Made by a program: the position numbers and the translations under genes. The notes beneath the pieces were generated by a model that was not told the origin of the DNA, searched no databases, and was given only the letters and a program-made list of their open reading frames with translations. Below, in pieces: positions 44,382 through 57,315 of a stretch of 64,000 nucleotides of DNA. The stretch covers positions 1,121,001-1,185,000 of the forward strand of contig JAJNNQ010000005.1 in the NCBI GenBank assembly GCA_027886175.1, written 5' to 3'. Origin of the DNA: Phylloscopus collybita. Lineage: Eukaryota; Chordata; Aves; Passeriformes; Phylloscopidae. Every line of letters starts with the position of its first letter. Positions within the stretch are counted from its first letter, which is position 1.

Positions 44382-47300
44382 AGCAGGAGATGCTGAAACC
44401 CCTGTGCAGGCCCTGCTCCCACACCTGCAGCATTCAGGGATGAAATCCCTCTAACCCCACATGAAATCCTAAAGGAATCAAAAAAGCAAATAAACCTGCT
44501 TTGGTTGGATGAGTGTTGCACCTGGAGGGAGCAGAGCCTGCTCTCTCCTGAACAAAACAACAACAAAACCGACCCAGCAGCTGCTTTGCTTTTCCTCTCC
44601 TCAGGAACAGATGGGAATAGCACAGTGCTGGGAAGGGCTGGGTGTGGGTGTCATCTGTGTGTCGGCTAAATTCAGCTCCCTGCTCAGATCAGCCTAAGCA
44701 GGGCAGACAGGCTCTCTCTGCTGCCCCTACATCTCCAGCCAGGGAAATCAAGAAGGTGCTTTAGCACTGCCAGGTCCTTTAGCACTGCCAGGTCCTTCCC
44801 AGGCGTTGGCTCTTTGAGACAAATGCACATTAATTGAAGTGGCCTGAAAAACTGGCTCCTGCAAAAGCTAGAAAGGCTTATTTAATTGTTATTTCGGGTC
44901 CAAAGTTAAACAAATATCTCGGTCGCTGAAGAACAAAGAGTGAAAATGCTGAACTGCTGTCAGCTGCTCAGTTTTCACCTCGGCAGAAGCAGCTCAGTCC
45001 CTGGCTGAGGGATTTTCTCCTCCTGCACACTGTTCATCTGGTATTATTTGAATGCGTTGTTACCTTTCCTATTTGCTGCTTTCAGATGTATTTTTTCTGT
45101 TTCCATTACGTAACAGCACACACTGGAGGTAAACAGAAGGCAAAACCAGATTTGCCACCAAAGCTCAGCTATTTCCATTCCGAGCTGCTCCCCTCTCCCC
45201 TCACACACCTCAGCCAGCTCTGCTCTAGAGAGCTCCTTCAAACCATGAACGAGACCTTGGGAGGAAGCTTTCCACTGGTGAAAATGTTTCACTTATTTTG
45301 AAATAACTTCCCTTTTACTCTGAAGCCATTAAAAGTGGTGGGGTCGAGCCACCCCCGCTTACTGTGGAGCTCTTGGTCTCAGCTGAGCCCCGTGAGCGGA
45401 GTTTGTGAGCACTCCAAGTAATTTTTGCACTTCAGCTGTGTTGGAGAGGTTTCCAAAGGACCCTTTATTAATGGTGAGAGTGGCCCTGTGGCCTCTTCAG
45501 AGCCCGAGGGTGCTGCTGCACACGGCAGCGCTGCCCCTCGGCGCGCCCGGCTCTCTGGAGATGCTCAGGGTGCAGCCTCTGCCTTCCCTGAAGAGCAGGG
45601 GGAAAAAAAAACACCTCAGCACAAAAGAGTTCGTGCCAGAACAGCTTTTTACTTCGTCTGGCAAAGGTCCTGAGGAGCAAAAATCAGTTTTTATACGAGA
45701 AAACGCGGCAGGCCTGGGTGCATTTCTGAAAACAATCGTTTCTCCTGGTGATAAGGTTCGTTCCTGTCTCTGGTCACATTTTGTTTTCATGTGTAATTTC
45801 TGTGTAACTTTCTGCAGGGCTGAGACTCCTCTTATAAATAAAGACCTTCACAGCAGAAAGGAACGCAGCAGCAAAGTGCTTTAATTTGTATTTGCCAGTT
45901 CTGGGAACAGTTCCTGGGGGATGGATGCCTGGCTCTTTCTGTCAGGGAAACTTTGCCATTGATTCCTCAGCCTGAGAGCAATTCTCCACTTAGCAAAGAG
46001 CTTTGGGGTATTCAGGCTGGGGCAGCAGTTTTACAGCAGGCATCCACAAGGATGGGCCAGCAGAATTGTTGGGTGTTTGCTTGGAAGATGGAAACCCATC
46101 CCAGAGCCAAACCCAGTCATGGCAAACATCACCTGGAATTCCTTTACATCTTACTGCACAGTATCATTTTCATTTATTTCCCTTGGCCCAACCCTCCTCT
46201 CCCCTTTGCTCTTCACATCACCAGCTGCCTCCACCCCAGGTCAGTGTCTGAACCCCTCAGACAAACGGGTTAATTGTGCTTTAATTGGCTCCACAGTGAC
46301 AGGAGAGTGCAAAGACAAACTCCAGAAACCACTGAGAGCTCTTGGGACAAAACCAAGGTGGTCCTGACTTTAATGTTCAATTCACTTTATGAGCAGCAAT
46401 GTAGAGGGGAGGCATTTAATTAAACAGCAAGGCTTCTCTAGACATGAAACATTTGCCTTTGAGCAAATGACCTGGATAAACTCAGATAAACTCAGAGCCA
46501 GTGTGGGAGAGCTGGGCTGACACACAAACCCACCGTGCAGTTCAGGAAACAACCTGGAAAATCAAGAGTACAGCGCTGTCCAGCACTGCAGATTTAAACA
46601 CAGATCACGTGGAACATTCATGACTGCATGGACCAAGCTCTTGGAGGATTTCTTATCTCTGACTCAGTTTCAGCAGCACTAAACGAAGGAATATTTAGTG
46701 ATGAATTAAACATTTGTAAAAAGGAAGGAGTTATAAAATGCTATGCATTAAGAACTTAAGTTGACCGTCCCCTTTTCTTGCCCTCTGCCTTATGAGCTCC
46801 CTTATTGCAAAAACAGATTTCCATTAATAAAATAAATTTATTTCAATCTGCCTGTTGAGCAAGGGAAAAGCTTTGTGCAACTCCCAGCTGTAGCTTTGAG
46901 ATACTGCTTTTCCTCAGTTCTTGGCAACTTCCCCCTTATTAACATGCCTATTTTTATACTGTTTGTACAATATTTTATAATATTTTTCTGGTGTCTCGGT
47001 GTCACAGAGCTCCCAGGGTGCCCTGCAGAGGTTTGGTGAGCACTGTTGCATTTGCAGCTTTCTTTTCTCACGTTCTTGATCCCTCAGAGCTGCTCGAGGT
47101 CATCCCTGAGCACAGAGAACTGAGCTCGGCGCTGAGGTTGTTTGCCAAAAATAAATATCAGCGAGAACTGAGGAGACATCCACGCATCTCAGGGCTCCAG
47201 GGAAAGGGAGGGTCTGGATATTTGCTGTACAGCCCACGGGGGCAAAGGTGGACACACACACCAGCCAGCCCCTGTCCTTCCCGAGCCTTCCCTTCACCAG

Positions 47301-48324
47301 CTGTCACTGAAGAACTTTCCAGGCAAATCCCGGCCAAAAATTATGGAAATTGCTTCTCCTACCGCAGCACGAGGGAAATGCAAAGGCTGTGTTGTCCCAT
47401 CCAACTGGTAGTGACAACTTTAGCACCCAAAAATAAGTCGTGAAAAAGGAGGGAAGGGAGGAACCATCTGAGCTGACTTACGTGAGTGCTTTTTTTGGCT
47501 TGGAACAGGAACTATCGCCAGCACACCCCCACACTCTGCCAGCCAAGGCCACAACAACCTGCAAAACAAAGCACAGTGACACAGATTGAAGGCTCCTAAA
47601 AAATCTCTGAAGGGAAAGGCAGCGACACATCCTCTGGCCCCAGAGGAATTCTGCTCCTGTCCTTTGTCCAGCAGTCGGGGGTCTGCATCACCCCAGAACC
47701 CCGAGCACACACCCTGAGAGGCAAAGTCCAGTGGAAGGGATTTGCCATCTTTAACTGGAGCTCTTTGTGGTCCTTTCTGCTGGGTTTGAAGGCAGACACT
47801 GAGCTGTGTTTGTCCAGCCCCACCACCCTGTCACCTTCCCTGTCAAATCCAGCCACTGCTGACAGATGTGGGACAGCCACCTCTCCCAGGAATGCTCTCC
47901 CAAACATCGAGGTCAGAAACACTCTGAGTGGTTCATTTGCCTTTTTGTGGCAGTGCATTGCTGCTTCTCCCTCCTTTAAATCAGCCCTTTGCTCCCCCCA
48001 GTCTCTGTGCTTTGACAGCGCTGCTTCATTCAGCAAAAACCCCCGAGCCCCCCTCGCTTCCCTGTGATCTGCAACTTAACAATACATATGCAAATGAAAT
48101 TAGTGCTGGCAAAAATAATTATAGTCGCTCATGGGAGGATTAATAACTGAAGCCTGCCCTGCTTAAGCTGGGGTTTAATTCTGTTATAGGCACTGAAAGA
48201 AGTTAATTCTGCCTCCCGTGCTGCGTGTGGCAGTTTCGAGGTGTTGAGTGAATGCAGAGGCAATTAAGGGGAGGGGAGAGGAGGGGGTGTGGGGATACAT
48301 CCCTGAGTCCTGTACAGAGAAAAT
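44382..48324. other. Single-copy non-coding stretch
   Basis: A short 18-bp duplication (ctttagcactgccaggtc) lies at 44759-44794. The part at 48070-48200 has the octamer ATGCAAAT (48088-48095) and GGATTA and TAAT words, free of repeats. A GC-rich patch with several CpGs at 45500-45570 is too short for a CpG island. Frames at 45405-45884 and 46991-47443 lack domains. Confidence 0.45.
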
Positions 48325-48445
48325 CGTGGATTCACAGAAGGGCTTGGATTGGAAGGCATTTTAAACACCATTTAGTTCCAGCAGCATTCCATGCTCAGGG
48401 AATGTCCCACTAGAACAGCTTAATCAGAGCCCCCTCCAGCACACA
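48325..48445 (-). mobile_element. CR1 LINE 3' fragment, diverged
   Basis: ggattcacagaagggcttgg, attggaaggcattttaaaca and gaatgtcccactagaaca follow antisense CR1 order with many substitutions. Confidence 0.6.
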
Positions 48446-48459
48446 ACCAAAACTTTTGT

Positions 48460-48562
48460 ATCTATAGATTATTTATATTTATATTTATATATGTATATTT
48501 ATATCTACATATTTATATATGTATATTTATATCTACATATAGATATAAATAAATATATTAAT
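48460..48562. repeat. AT-rich TATATTTATATC tract
   Basis: About 100 bases of A/T with a loose 32-bp periodicity (tatttatatctacatat occurs twice). Confidence 0.85.
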
Positions 48563-48872
48563 ATCCACTAGTGATCACTAGCCGGCAGACAAATTAACAT
48601 CTCAACCCCTTTCTCCTGGATACACCCCCCCGCCATCCATCACTTGCAAGGGAGCAGGATTGACTCATTCCTACCATAGGTGTAATGATGTTGTATAAAC
48701 CGTGCCCTCAGGCTGGGAGGATTTAATAAAAGAACAAGGCTCCTCTTTATACAACATTTGTGGGAACAAATCAAATTTAGAGCGGGCTGTAAATCCCTCC
48801 CTCGTTACAGCATCGCTCTGCTCTGGCTGGGGAAAAGAGGGACAGGAAGGACAGCCACCAAAAAAACCCAAC
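48563..48872. other. Single-copy non-coding stretch
   Basis: About 310 bases between two low-complexity tracts, with nothing recognised. Confidence 0.4.
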
Positions 48873-48958
48873 AAATAAAATAAAATAAAATAAAATAAAA
48901 TAAAATAAAATAAAATAAAATAAAATAAAATAAAATAAAATAAAATAAAAATATAAAA
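48873..48958 (+). repeat. (AAAAT)n microsatellite
   Basis: About 15 perfect pentamers, the same motif as 27315-27407. Confidence 0.97.
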
Positions 48959-51514
48959 GCAAGCAGGAATCCAGCAGAGATGCCAGGGAGCACAAAGCAC
49001 ATCCCACGGGAATTCTCCTCCCTGGGAAGGGCTGCGGTGGGAAAGCCCTTCCATCCTTTCTCCTCATCCCCATCAGCACCGGGAGCAGTGCCCAGCCCAG
49101 CCAGCGGCGCAAATCCCAGCTCAGGTGAGGAGCAGGGAAAGCCCTCAGATCTCGGGGATTAAGCACCGGAGAGGCTGAAATCCCCTGGCTTTATCTGCCT
49201 GTTTACAGCCCTGATGAGCTGGATTAGCCCAGTGCAAGCCGTGGCTACAACAGCTGCTTTTCACCTAGGATTAGCATAAAAATCAATCAGTCCCCCTTTC
49301 CCGAGCCAGCAAACTCAAACTGGGAGAGCTCCAAGAAAAACAACAGCCAGGTGGAAAATGTGGAACTTTTATGGAGCCAAAGGACGCGCGTCCAGGTTGG
49401 GCATTACCTGCTGCAGGCGTGTGCTCGCATTTGTTTAAAACCCCAGCATTTAGTGCTTCTTCCAGGACTGAAATGAGGCAAAGCTGGTGTTATTTGAATC
49501 GTTTGGAACTTGATTTTTAATTGCTGCAGGCTTTTAAGCACATTAAGCTTTCCAGTGTTTCGCCAGAGATGATAAAAGCAAGCCAAGCTGCCTTTTTTTT
49601 GCTGTGGTATCTTCTGGAAAATCATACTTCATTAGTGGCAAGGGCATCTCATTAAAGCCCACAAGCAGGGTCTCAGAAACATCCTCACCAACACTTCAGA
49701 GTCATTTCAAATCATTGATCTGGGCTTTTCTTTATGGCCAATGTCAGGGTTGAAATAAAGGGAAGAATATCATCAATAATCCAGTAACAAAGAAATTTAC
49801 TGCTATGTAAAGCAGCCAAGTGGATGATAATTCACAAGAGAAATTTATACAGATTGCAGTGTCAAAATACTCCATTCAAAATATCCTGTTATTGAATGCA
49901 ACCAGATACTCTGACAGAATGCTCAGGTCTCTAAATGGCCGTGACATTGTCGGGCTGCACTTGTGCTGATTTGTGGTAAAGCTGCAGAAATCAGGGAGTT
50001 TCCTTTGAGGTGGAGGCAAAACCTGCAGGTGAAGGTCACAAACTCCCAGCCAACCTGACACTTCTCCAAAACTGTATTCAGCTTCAACTTGCAGAGTGCT
50101 CCAAGGTTTCACTCCCACAGCTGCCCCAGCGCCTGCTGAGATGTTTGATGTCTTGTCCACAGCATCAGCTTCCATCTGTACATCACTCCACAGGAAAAGC
50201 CAGCCAAAACCCCTTCCCATATCATCATCACTTTTTATTTTCCCCCCTTAGGTAAATTTAAGTTAATTGGCGACCCACAGGAGTGTCTTTTTATTATTGC
50301 AGCAGCGGCAGTGCCTTGGATCATCGCAGAAAAATCCATTTTCGCTTCAAAACCAGTGTGTCCCACAGCAACCCTCCTCTGCTGCCACGGGTATCGCTGG
50401 TGATTCATTGTGTGTGTGTGCCAGGCACCCAGAGATGCTCCTGTGCTTCCACATGGGGAAAACACTGCAGAATTTACTCAAATCTACAAGCAGGAAAACG
50501 GGTTCTGGTCGAGTTCTTACTCAGCTGCTTTAGTTCATGCCCCACCTTCAGAGAATCAGCTTTTCCCCTCAGGATAAGATTCATTGCATTTAGACCAACC
50601 AGGATTTCAAATTAACGCCCTCTCCTGCCTTTACTTTTTTCTTAACTGATTAAATTTAGCATTTCTCCTTCTACCTGTCTCATTTAAACACTTCTTGCAT
50701 GCGCTTCTTTTCCAAAATAACCAGAATTATGGACTTAGCCCATAATTCCATTGGGCTTTTTTTTTACCACCATAAATAGAATTATGTATTTCTTTACAAC
50801 AAGCACCCTTCAGGATCAGATTTCCACCCCCAAAACCAGGAGAAATTGTGATATAACCACATACAACAGCCTGCAGAGGAAAGAAAAATATTTACTGTGC
50901 AATTCTAAATTTCATTGTTCTTTCTTAAACAGTGAAACCTTCAGAAGTGTGGGTCAGTCTCCCCAACATTCTCAGTTAAATATTGCTAAAAATTCAGCTT
51001 TCAGATATTTCAGAGCAGAAATCCCACTCCTGCAGCTGCTCCCTGACCAGACCCTGAGGACAAAAATAACTTGAGGAAGGGACAAGTGCTGAAGCACATG
51101 GGGTGGCACAGCTGTGAGCTCATTAAATTTTAAAAGTCATTTGAAGCAGACACTAAAACTCCTGTCTGCAGTTAATTCCACCGCTCATGTACAGCCACAG
51201 AACGGTGAGATGGACTCTGATTTCCCTCTTCTTTAGGCAGGCTGGCTCAGTGCAGCAAAGGAGAGTAAATCCAGGCTGAGGGTAATTAGCCACGTGCTTA
51301 ATGAGCTTTTGTAGGAACTCGGCTGGGGCTCTTTGCTTTCTGGTCGGTACCAAGCAGCAGGAGCAGGAGCAGGGCTCACCCAGGGAAGGACAGAGCTCAG
51401 TGCTGCTACAGGAGGGGGGGAATGATGCCTTCAGTTTGAGCTTTTTTGGTTCTGTACTGCCTCGGTGTGTGACTCTGAGTTTCATATGAAGCGTTAGCCA
51501 GTTCTCCTCACGGT
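48959..51514. other. Single-copy non-coding stretch
   Basis: AT-rich repeat-free DNA at 49400-49900 and 50640-51000 may be conserved. No gene, CR1 or LTR recognised. Confidence 0.45.
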
Positions 51515-51846
51515 TCAGTCAGACAAAAAAATCCTTTGCCAGCCCCAGAACTGAGGACACCACTGCAGCTTTGGGCCCAGAAGTATAAACAGTGAATTGA
51601 GGAGGGCAAAGTGGGAGGGTGGGACTGCATAACCTGAAGCTGTAATTGGACAATTAACCCCAAAATATAATTGGACCAAAACTTACAAAAGTGTGACAAC
51701 TCGTGACCCTTGGTCCATCCTGGGTGTAGCCTTGGCCAAGCTCTTGTGCTGCCCAAGGTGCATCCTTGAAGGCCTTTTAATAAATACCTGCTTTCTTCTT
51801 TTAACTCTGCCCAGCCTGTGCTGCAGCTCAGCCTCTCCAGGCATCA
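51515..51846 (+). mobile_element. Degenerate LTR (family E), single copy here
   Basis: It begins near gtcagacaaaaaaatccttt, has a TATA-like agtataaac about 65 bases in, AATAAA at 51780-51785 followed by ctgctttcttcttttaactc, and ends ccaggcatca. This layout and wording fit a songbird ERV LTR of roughly 330 bp. The 5' TG and the target duplication cannot be fixed, so the start is approximate. Confidence 0.65.
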
Positions 51847-52109
51847 GCTCCTCCTTCTGGCCAGGGCTGCAGGCAGGGATGGGATGAGCATCCAGCCCCT
51901 GGTGCTGCTCACACAGCAGAGACCTCCTGCCTGCCCGGTGGAAACGTCCCTGGGATGGGTGGAGAGCCCTTCCAGATCTGTGCTACCCTCCTGCTCCTGA
52001 GAGACGTGTCTCAGACCATGGAGGGGCCAGCAGTGAGCAGGGAAATCCCTTCCCATCTCCCACATCTGCCAGCCCCATCCTCGGGGTTCCTGAGAACTGC
52101 CTCCCACTG
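51847..52109. other. Single-copy non-coding stretch
   Basis: Nothing recognised between the LTR and the next CR1. Confidence 0.4.
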
Positions 52110-52315
52110 CCCAGGGCAGGGCTGGATGGGAGATTGGGCAGGAATTGCTCCCTGGGAGGGTGGGCAGGGTGGCACAGGGTGCCCAGAGCAGCTGGGGCTG
52201 CCCCTGGATCCCTGGCAGGCTGGACACTGGGGACAGCCTGGGACACTGGGAGGTGTCCCTGCCAGGGCAGGGGTGGCACTGGGTGGGATTGAAGGTCCTT
52301 CCAACCCAGTCTGGG
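52110..52315 (+). mobile_element. CR1 LINE 3' fragment
   Basis: In sense orientation: gagggtgggcagggtggcac, ccagagcagctggggctgcc, cctgggacactgggaggtgt, gcaggggtggcactgggtgg and aaggtccttccaaccc. The block between ggcag and gctgg has lost about 12 bases relative to 37005-37245. Confidence 0.9.
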
Positions 52316-53154
52316 AGAGTTTCCTCCTTTTTCACAGCCCATCTCCTCCCCCGGGGTCAGCAGGCAGTCACAGCTCTCTCCCACTTCCCTCCCTTTAAGC
52401 CCAGGCCCTTGCAGAGGGAGCAGGGGCTCTGCCAGGTCACTGTGCCCAGTGGGACAGTGCCAAACTCCAAGGGCAGGAGGCCAAGCCACAGCTTTGCAAT
52501 TGCTTTCCTCAGAGCCAGCTCCTGCTGCCAGTGCAGGAGACTCCTTTCGTAGCTAATTGAGCTGGAGGTGTTTCATTTACTCTGCCTTTAGCAGTGATAT
52601 AAAACTGCTGCAGATTTTGCCAATATCCATTAATGAGCATAACTTCAGAGCTCATTTTTGTCTCAGATATCCAGATTGATTCCTGAACACAAACCCACCA
52701 GCTATCTGACAGCACTTAAGAGCTATTGCTTCTTCCTTTGTTTTCCCCCACAATATATATATATATAAAAGTTTTCCTCACTTTATTTTTAAAGCTGGAA
52801 CTTAAAGGAATCTCAGAGCATTTCAAAATCATTTCACTGTCCATCAGTAGCCACTACATTTCATTTATTTATTCATCACCTCACTGTCAAACAAATGCAC
52901 CCTCACAAGTTTCCTGCATTTTTTAAGGACAAACCTAAGATTATTTCCTCAGTTTTTCCACGTGGCTTTTCTCATGGTTAATTTGTTCAGACTTTCAGAC
53001 AAGAACACCTGCATTTATCTCCTCTGGCCAGGTGGAAGGTACTTACCCAACTATGCATAAAATAAACAAACATATACCCATCACTGCCTGAGGAAAAAAA
53101 TGTTCTTTATATTACAACTTCCAAATTGCTGAAGATGCTTGAAAAAAGACTTTA
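52316..53154. other. Single-copy non-coding stretch
   Basis: It has a short (TA)n of seven units at about 52754-52767 and otherwise AT-rich unique sequence. Confidence 0.45.
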
Positions 53155-53222
53155 AAAAAAACAAACAAACAAACAAAAAAAAAAAAAAAAAAAAAAAAAC
53201 AAAACAACAAAAAAAAAAACCA
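53155..53222 (+). repeat. A-rich simple repeat
   Basis: (AAAC)n followed by a long A-run and aacaaaacaacaa words. Confidence 0.95.
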
Positions 53223-53289
53223 CAACCATGTGATATTTTTGGGATGCAACGTGACCAGCAGGCCAAAAAGCTGACCTCTGATATCATCT

Positions 53290-53470
53290 GATCCTGTTGG
53301 TAGTGTTTGAATGCAACCCCAGGATCAGTGAGATTCGGAAAGATCTCCAAAGCACCGAGTGCCCACCCTGCCAGCAGCCCAGAGAGCTGAGTGCTATCTC
53401 CAGGCGTTCCTTGGGCACCCCCACTTTGAGGCTCCACGTGCTCCACGTCACCCTCACCCTGAATTTCCTC
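53290..53470 (-). mobile_element. Possible old CR1 LINE fragment
   Basis: The minus strand reads ggtgcccaaggaacgcctgg, then gggcactcggtgctttggag and atctttccgaatctcactga, close in order to the older CR1 end (ggaggtcttttccaacct and following). It is diverged, and there is no terminal tail. Confidence 0.45.
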
Positions 53471-54759
53471 ACCCCCCTGGACAGACACTCTTGGCAGAGG
53501 TGTTAAACACAGAGCAGCACAGTCCCTGTCACTCCCTGCCCCGTTACTGAGCTTCCCACTGGGAGAGGGGGTAAAACCAAAATTCCCCTGTGATTTAAGG
53601 CTACCATTTAATTGCATTAAGATTATTTCTTTAAACCTTAACAAGATGGATTGAATGCAGACGTTAACTGAAACTGCAGCAGGGATGTAATTGAGGGCTG
53701 TTACCCAGAGAAGCTCAGCAGCACGGGGTTATGGTGTTTTTTAGTGCCTTATTAAAACAGCACAGATATGAACATTTTCAGGGACACCTTGTCACATAAA
53801 TAATTGGACCATTACTTTCACACTTTGTACACCACATAAAATGTTCATAAACCTTCTAAAACAGCTCCATGTTATAGAAACAGATTTTATATTCCATAAA
53901 ATATTTGGGAGGTCAGGAGAAGCACCTGGGGATCAGGGATGCTGCTGGGGAGGACATCACAACTGGGAGCAGCTTCAGCTTCACAAAGCAAATGAAAATG
54001 TGACCCTACAGAGAGCAGGGGCTCAGGGTGGGCTCAGCCCAGAACTTTCAGTCGTTATTGAATCAGAACATCATTTCTCAGCAGATAACATCTATCAGAC
54101 AAGATACACGAGCCCCAGACAGGTCCAAGATACGTGCTGTGGTTTTCTGGAGTAGCCAAAGAGCAAAACAATTCCAAGTTTGGGCTGTTTCTTGTTTGAC
54201 TCAGCATGTGGAAGTCATTGGCCTCACTGTGCTCTCCTGAGGAGGGCCATAAATCAGGGATAAAAGCCCACAGCCAGAGCTTCCTCCCAGTGCTGCTGTA
54301 ATTTACAGAACCTTGCAAGGCTGGGCCAGTCGCTGGGGTTTGATTTAAGAGCTCCCATAACCAGTTGGAGCCACAGGAAAATTCTGTGTGAACTCAGCCC
54401 TGGCTGCAGGAACCCCTTCCAAACCGTCCCAAATCCAGCTGGGGATTCCAACACCACGGGAAGCAAAACCCAAAAACCATTTCATATTCACCAGAGACTT
54501 TCTTATGGGATCAAGGGATGTGTATCTGAGGCTGGGCAACCACCAAAACCCCACATTGCTCCAACCAGGAGTTCCTGGGCACTCGTTTGTCACCTCCTGA
54601 AGGCCAGCACTGATGTACCAAGTGCTTGGCAACTGCACAGGGACAGGGCAGAAAAATAAAACCAAAACAAAACTGCCAGTTTGTACTGGGATTCACTGGG
54701 GTTTGTGCTGGTCCCTCTTAATAAGGGAAGGTGGGCACAGGAAAATTATAGAATAAATC
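53471..54759. other. Single-copy non-coding stretch
   Basis: AT-richer unique DNA at 53640-53920. No gene recognised. Confidence 0.45.
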
Positions 54760-54885
54760 AATCAGAGAATGGTTTGGGCTGGAAGGGACTTCAAAGAGCA
54801 TCTGATTCCAACCTCTGCTGTGGGCAGGGACATCTTCCACTAGAGCAGGTTGCTCCAAGGCCCACCCAGCCTGGCCTAAATATTA
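54760..54885 (-). mobile_element. CR1 LINE 3' fragment
   Basis: cagagaatggtttgggctgg, aagggacttcaaagagcatc, ttccactagagcaggttgct and acccagcctggcct match antisense CR1 of the subfamily with the 'tagagcaggttgctcc' words. Confidence 0.85.
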
Positions 54886-55504
54886 AATAAAATATGATAA
54901 GCCCAGAGATCACTTACTCCCCCAAACTGCAACACTTTTTGTCAAGGAAGCTGTGAAAAGATTGACTCCAGCCCAGTACAGGGCTGTGTGTCTCTGGGTA
55001 CCCACTCACTTTTCATGAGGCCCAGCAATCCCTGCTCCCACCCCTCTGCAGAAGCAGGATCTGCTCCCACGGGAAATCACCACACAAAGAAATGGTTTTG
55101 AAAGGCACCAAATCCATGGGTTGGGTTTTTTCCCCCCACCTTGAAAACTGAGTTTTCACAGCCAACTCCAAGCCAAGAAAGGGGAGGGGTTTCTTGATTT
55201 AACTTGTCCTGTTCTGTACCTGTAAAAGAATAAACGTTTATATTAATTAAGTAGGTAAAACCAGGAGGACAGCAGGGCTCTCTGCACTGGTTTGTGAAGA
55301 ACCATCAAGCAAAATCATCTCTCTTAGTGGCTGAAACATAGCTCAGGCTTTAAGAGGAAAAGAGCATCAGGACCAAGCGCAAATGTTGCTCAAAAAAAAA
55401 AAAAAAAAGGAAATTTCATTACTTTGGAGCACATTTCTTTTCCAGCCAACATCTGATGGATGTGCACACATTCATTGTTCATGGCTGATGTCAGCAATTT
55501 AAGC
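54886..55504. other. Single-copy non-coding stretch
   Basis: A-run at 55393-55408. Nothing else recognised. Confidence 0.4.
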
Positions 55505-55600
55505 TGCAAGCACTTGGGGTGTCCTGTGCAGGGCCAGGGTGGGAACTGGATGATCCCTGTGGGTCCCTTCCAGCTCAGGATATTCTGTGATATTTCCATC
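55505..55600 (+). mobile_element. CR1 LINE 3' end, short
   Basis: gaactggatgatccctgtgg, gtcccttccagctcaggata and ttctgtgata are the sense 3' terminus of the CR1 type also seen split at 15418 and 15802. Confidence 0.68.
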
Positions 55601-57184
55601 TGCTATTTAAATCCCTGGATTGCCCAGCTGGGTGCAGAATTCAGGCATTTCACTCCTGCTTCCCCCAGCCAGGAACCCCCAGTGAAGCTGGAGGAACTTT
55701 TATTCTGTAGAGACAGCGAACTCTTCACTCCCACTTCCAGAAGGCCTAAAAGGGTTTTATATTTTCTTTAAAATAATAATAAAGAATATTTAAAAATCCT
55801 TTTGCTAACATCCCCTTTTATGGTGGTTAGAGCTCTCCATCAGCTCCATGGACACGCTGAGCACGGATCCAGGAGCACACCCAGGGGACAGGCAGGGATA
55901 TAATTCCTGCTGCTGTTATGGACTCGCTGACTCACTGGTGGAAGTTGCTGGAGAAGGTAATAAAAGCCAAACAGATAATGGCTGCACTGTAGAGAAAATG
56001 TTCAGCAATTAAATTAAAATGGAAGATCTTTTGTATGTGCCACATTTGCATCTTCTCACCAGGCAACTAAAAAAAAAAAAAAAAAAAAACCCCACCAAAA
56101 TAAAACAAACAAACAAACAAACAAACAAAAAGGCAAAAAAAACCCCCCAAAAATCCAAACCCAAACCCATAAAGAACTAAAGAAAATATTTAAAGTTTAC
56201 TTTACAAAGTGCTGAGAAAAGTCCCCTCCTCTTTTGTGCTTAAACAAGGAAGTGTCTCAGTGAGACAGAAAAGACAAGAAATTCTAAATCTCTGCCTCCA
56301 TCAGCTTCAGTTCATTCCCCTTTGTCCTGCCACTACAGGACCTTGTGATAGGGCACACCACAGATAGACACTTAAATATCTGTATCTCAAAAATGTCTTT
56401 TTCATAACAGAGAAATTCCCAAGTGCCTGGAAGGCAGCTCATAAAACAGGGACATCATTCATTTGCAATATCTTGGAATTTAACGAGATTAAAGCATTCC
56501 CCTCTTCACTGGGGGAGTTGCTCAGAAGTGTGGCTGGGGATTGGACACCCCAGGCCTGAGCCCTGTCCTCCCCTGGGGGGAAGTGCTGCAGACATTTTCT
56601 GGATCAGACCTTTGCAATTGCAGAGCTCTGTGACCCAGCACAGCCCCCAGCCTTCCCGGGAGGGTTTGCTCAGGGAAATGGAGCAGACAGGGTTACAGGA
56701 CAGGCTGGAAGGCTGAGCCCTCCAAATCACTCCTTCAGCCAAGGAGTTCCTGACCTGTTCCTTGGGAAGGAGCAGCAGCTTCCCAGGGATCACTCAGCAC
56801 ATCTGAGACATGAGGGGCCCAAGGGTTTTGGAGCTCAGGCTCTGGGTGAAGCTCAGTTGATAGCTGAGCACTGCCCAGTGCAGCCAGAGCTGGCCTCTGG
56901 GGTTCAGATGGAGTGTGCCTCATGTGAGGGCTGTGCACACATTTTTAACAACTGTGGCAATAGTTACATGCCCCTTTTCAAAGGGATTGGTGCACCGGTG
57001 GGAGAAATTCCATGTGATCCACAGACACTTGGGCACTCTTGGAGCTCTGCTGCCGAATCGTCATTGATCTCAGCCCTGCACTGTGACACGAAACCTGATC
57101 CTGGACATGAATAGCTCTGAGAAATAACAGCAGATTTGAGATTGTGCACATTGTATTTAATATTAAATAAAGCTCAGCATTTCC
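55601..57184. other. Single-copy non-coding stretch with A-rich tract
   Basis: A 20-A run with (AAAC)n lies at 56069-56180. The rest is unique without recognised genes. Confidence 0.45.
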
Positions 57185-57315
57185 CTCTTTCTTCCTCCGC
57201 TGCTTTATAGATCCAATAACCTTTATCTGCCTTCCAGATGTCGGGAGAAGAGGAGCTGATGTTTGCAGAGCATTTGCAAATGAAAAGTGTTATATAAATG
57301 TAAGGTAAGCTATTA
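57185..57315 (+). mobile_element. Possible ancient L3/CR1-clade relic
   Basis: The words gagcatttgcaaatgaaaag, tgttatataaatgtaaggta and agctattatt resemble the 3' end of old L3-type LINEs ('gctatataaatgcaag' then an ATT repeat). This is pattern recognition from memory. The upstream ccttccagatg looks like a splice acceptor plus ATG but leads only to a 20-codon frame ending at ataTAA. Confidence 0.4.

Noticed and set aside
45490..45575. GC-rich patch with CpGs as a CpG-island promoter
   Set aside because: Under 100 bases, no flanking CpG density and no exon next to it.
57220..57310. Exon-like ttccag|atg followed by aatgtaag|gtaagc
   Set aside because: The frame stops after 20 codons and the surrounding words fit an old LINE end better.
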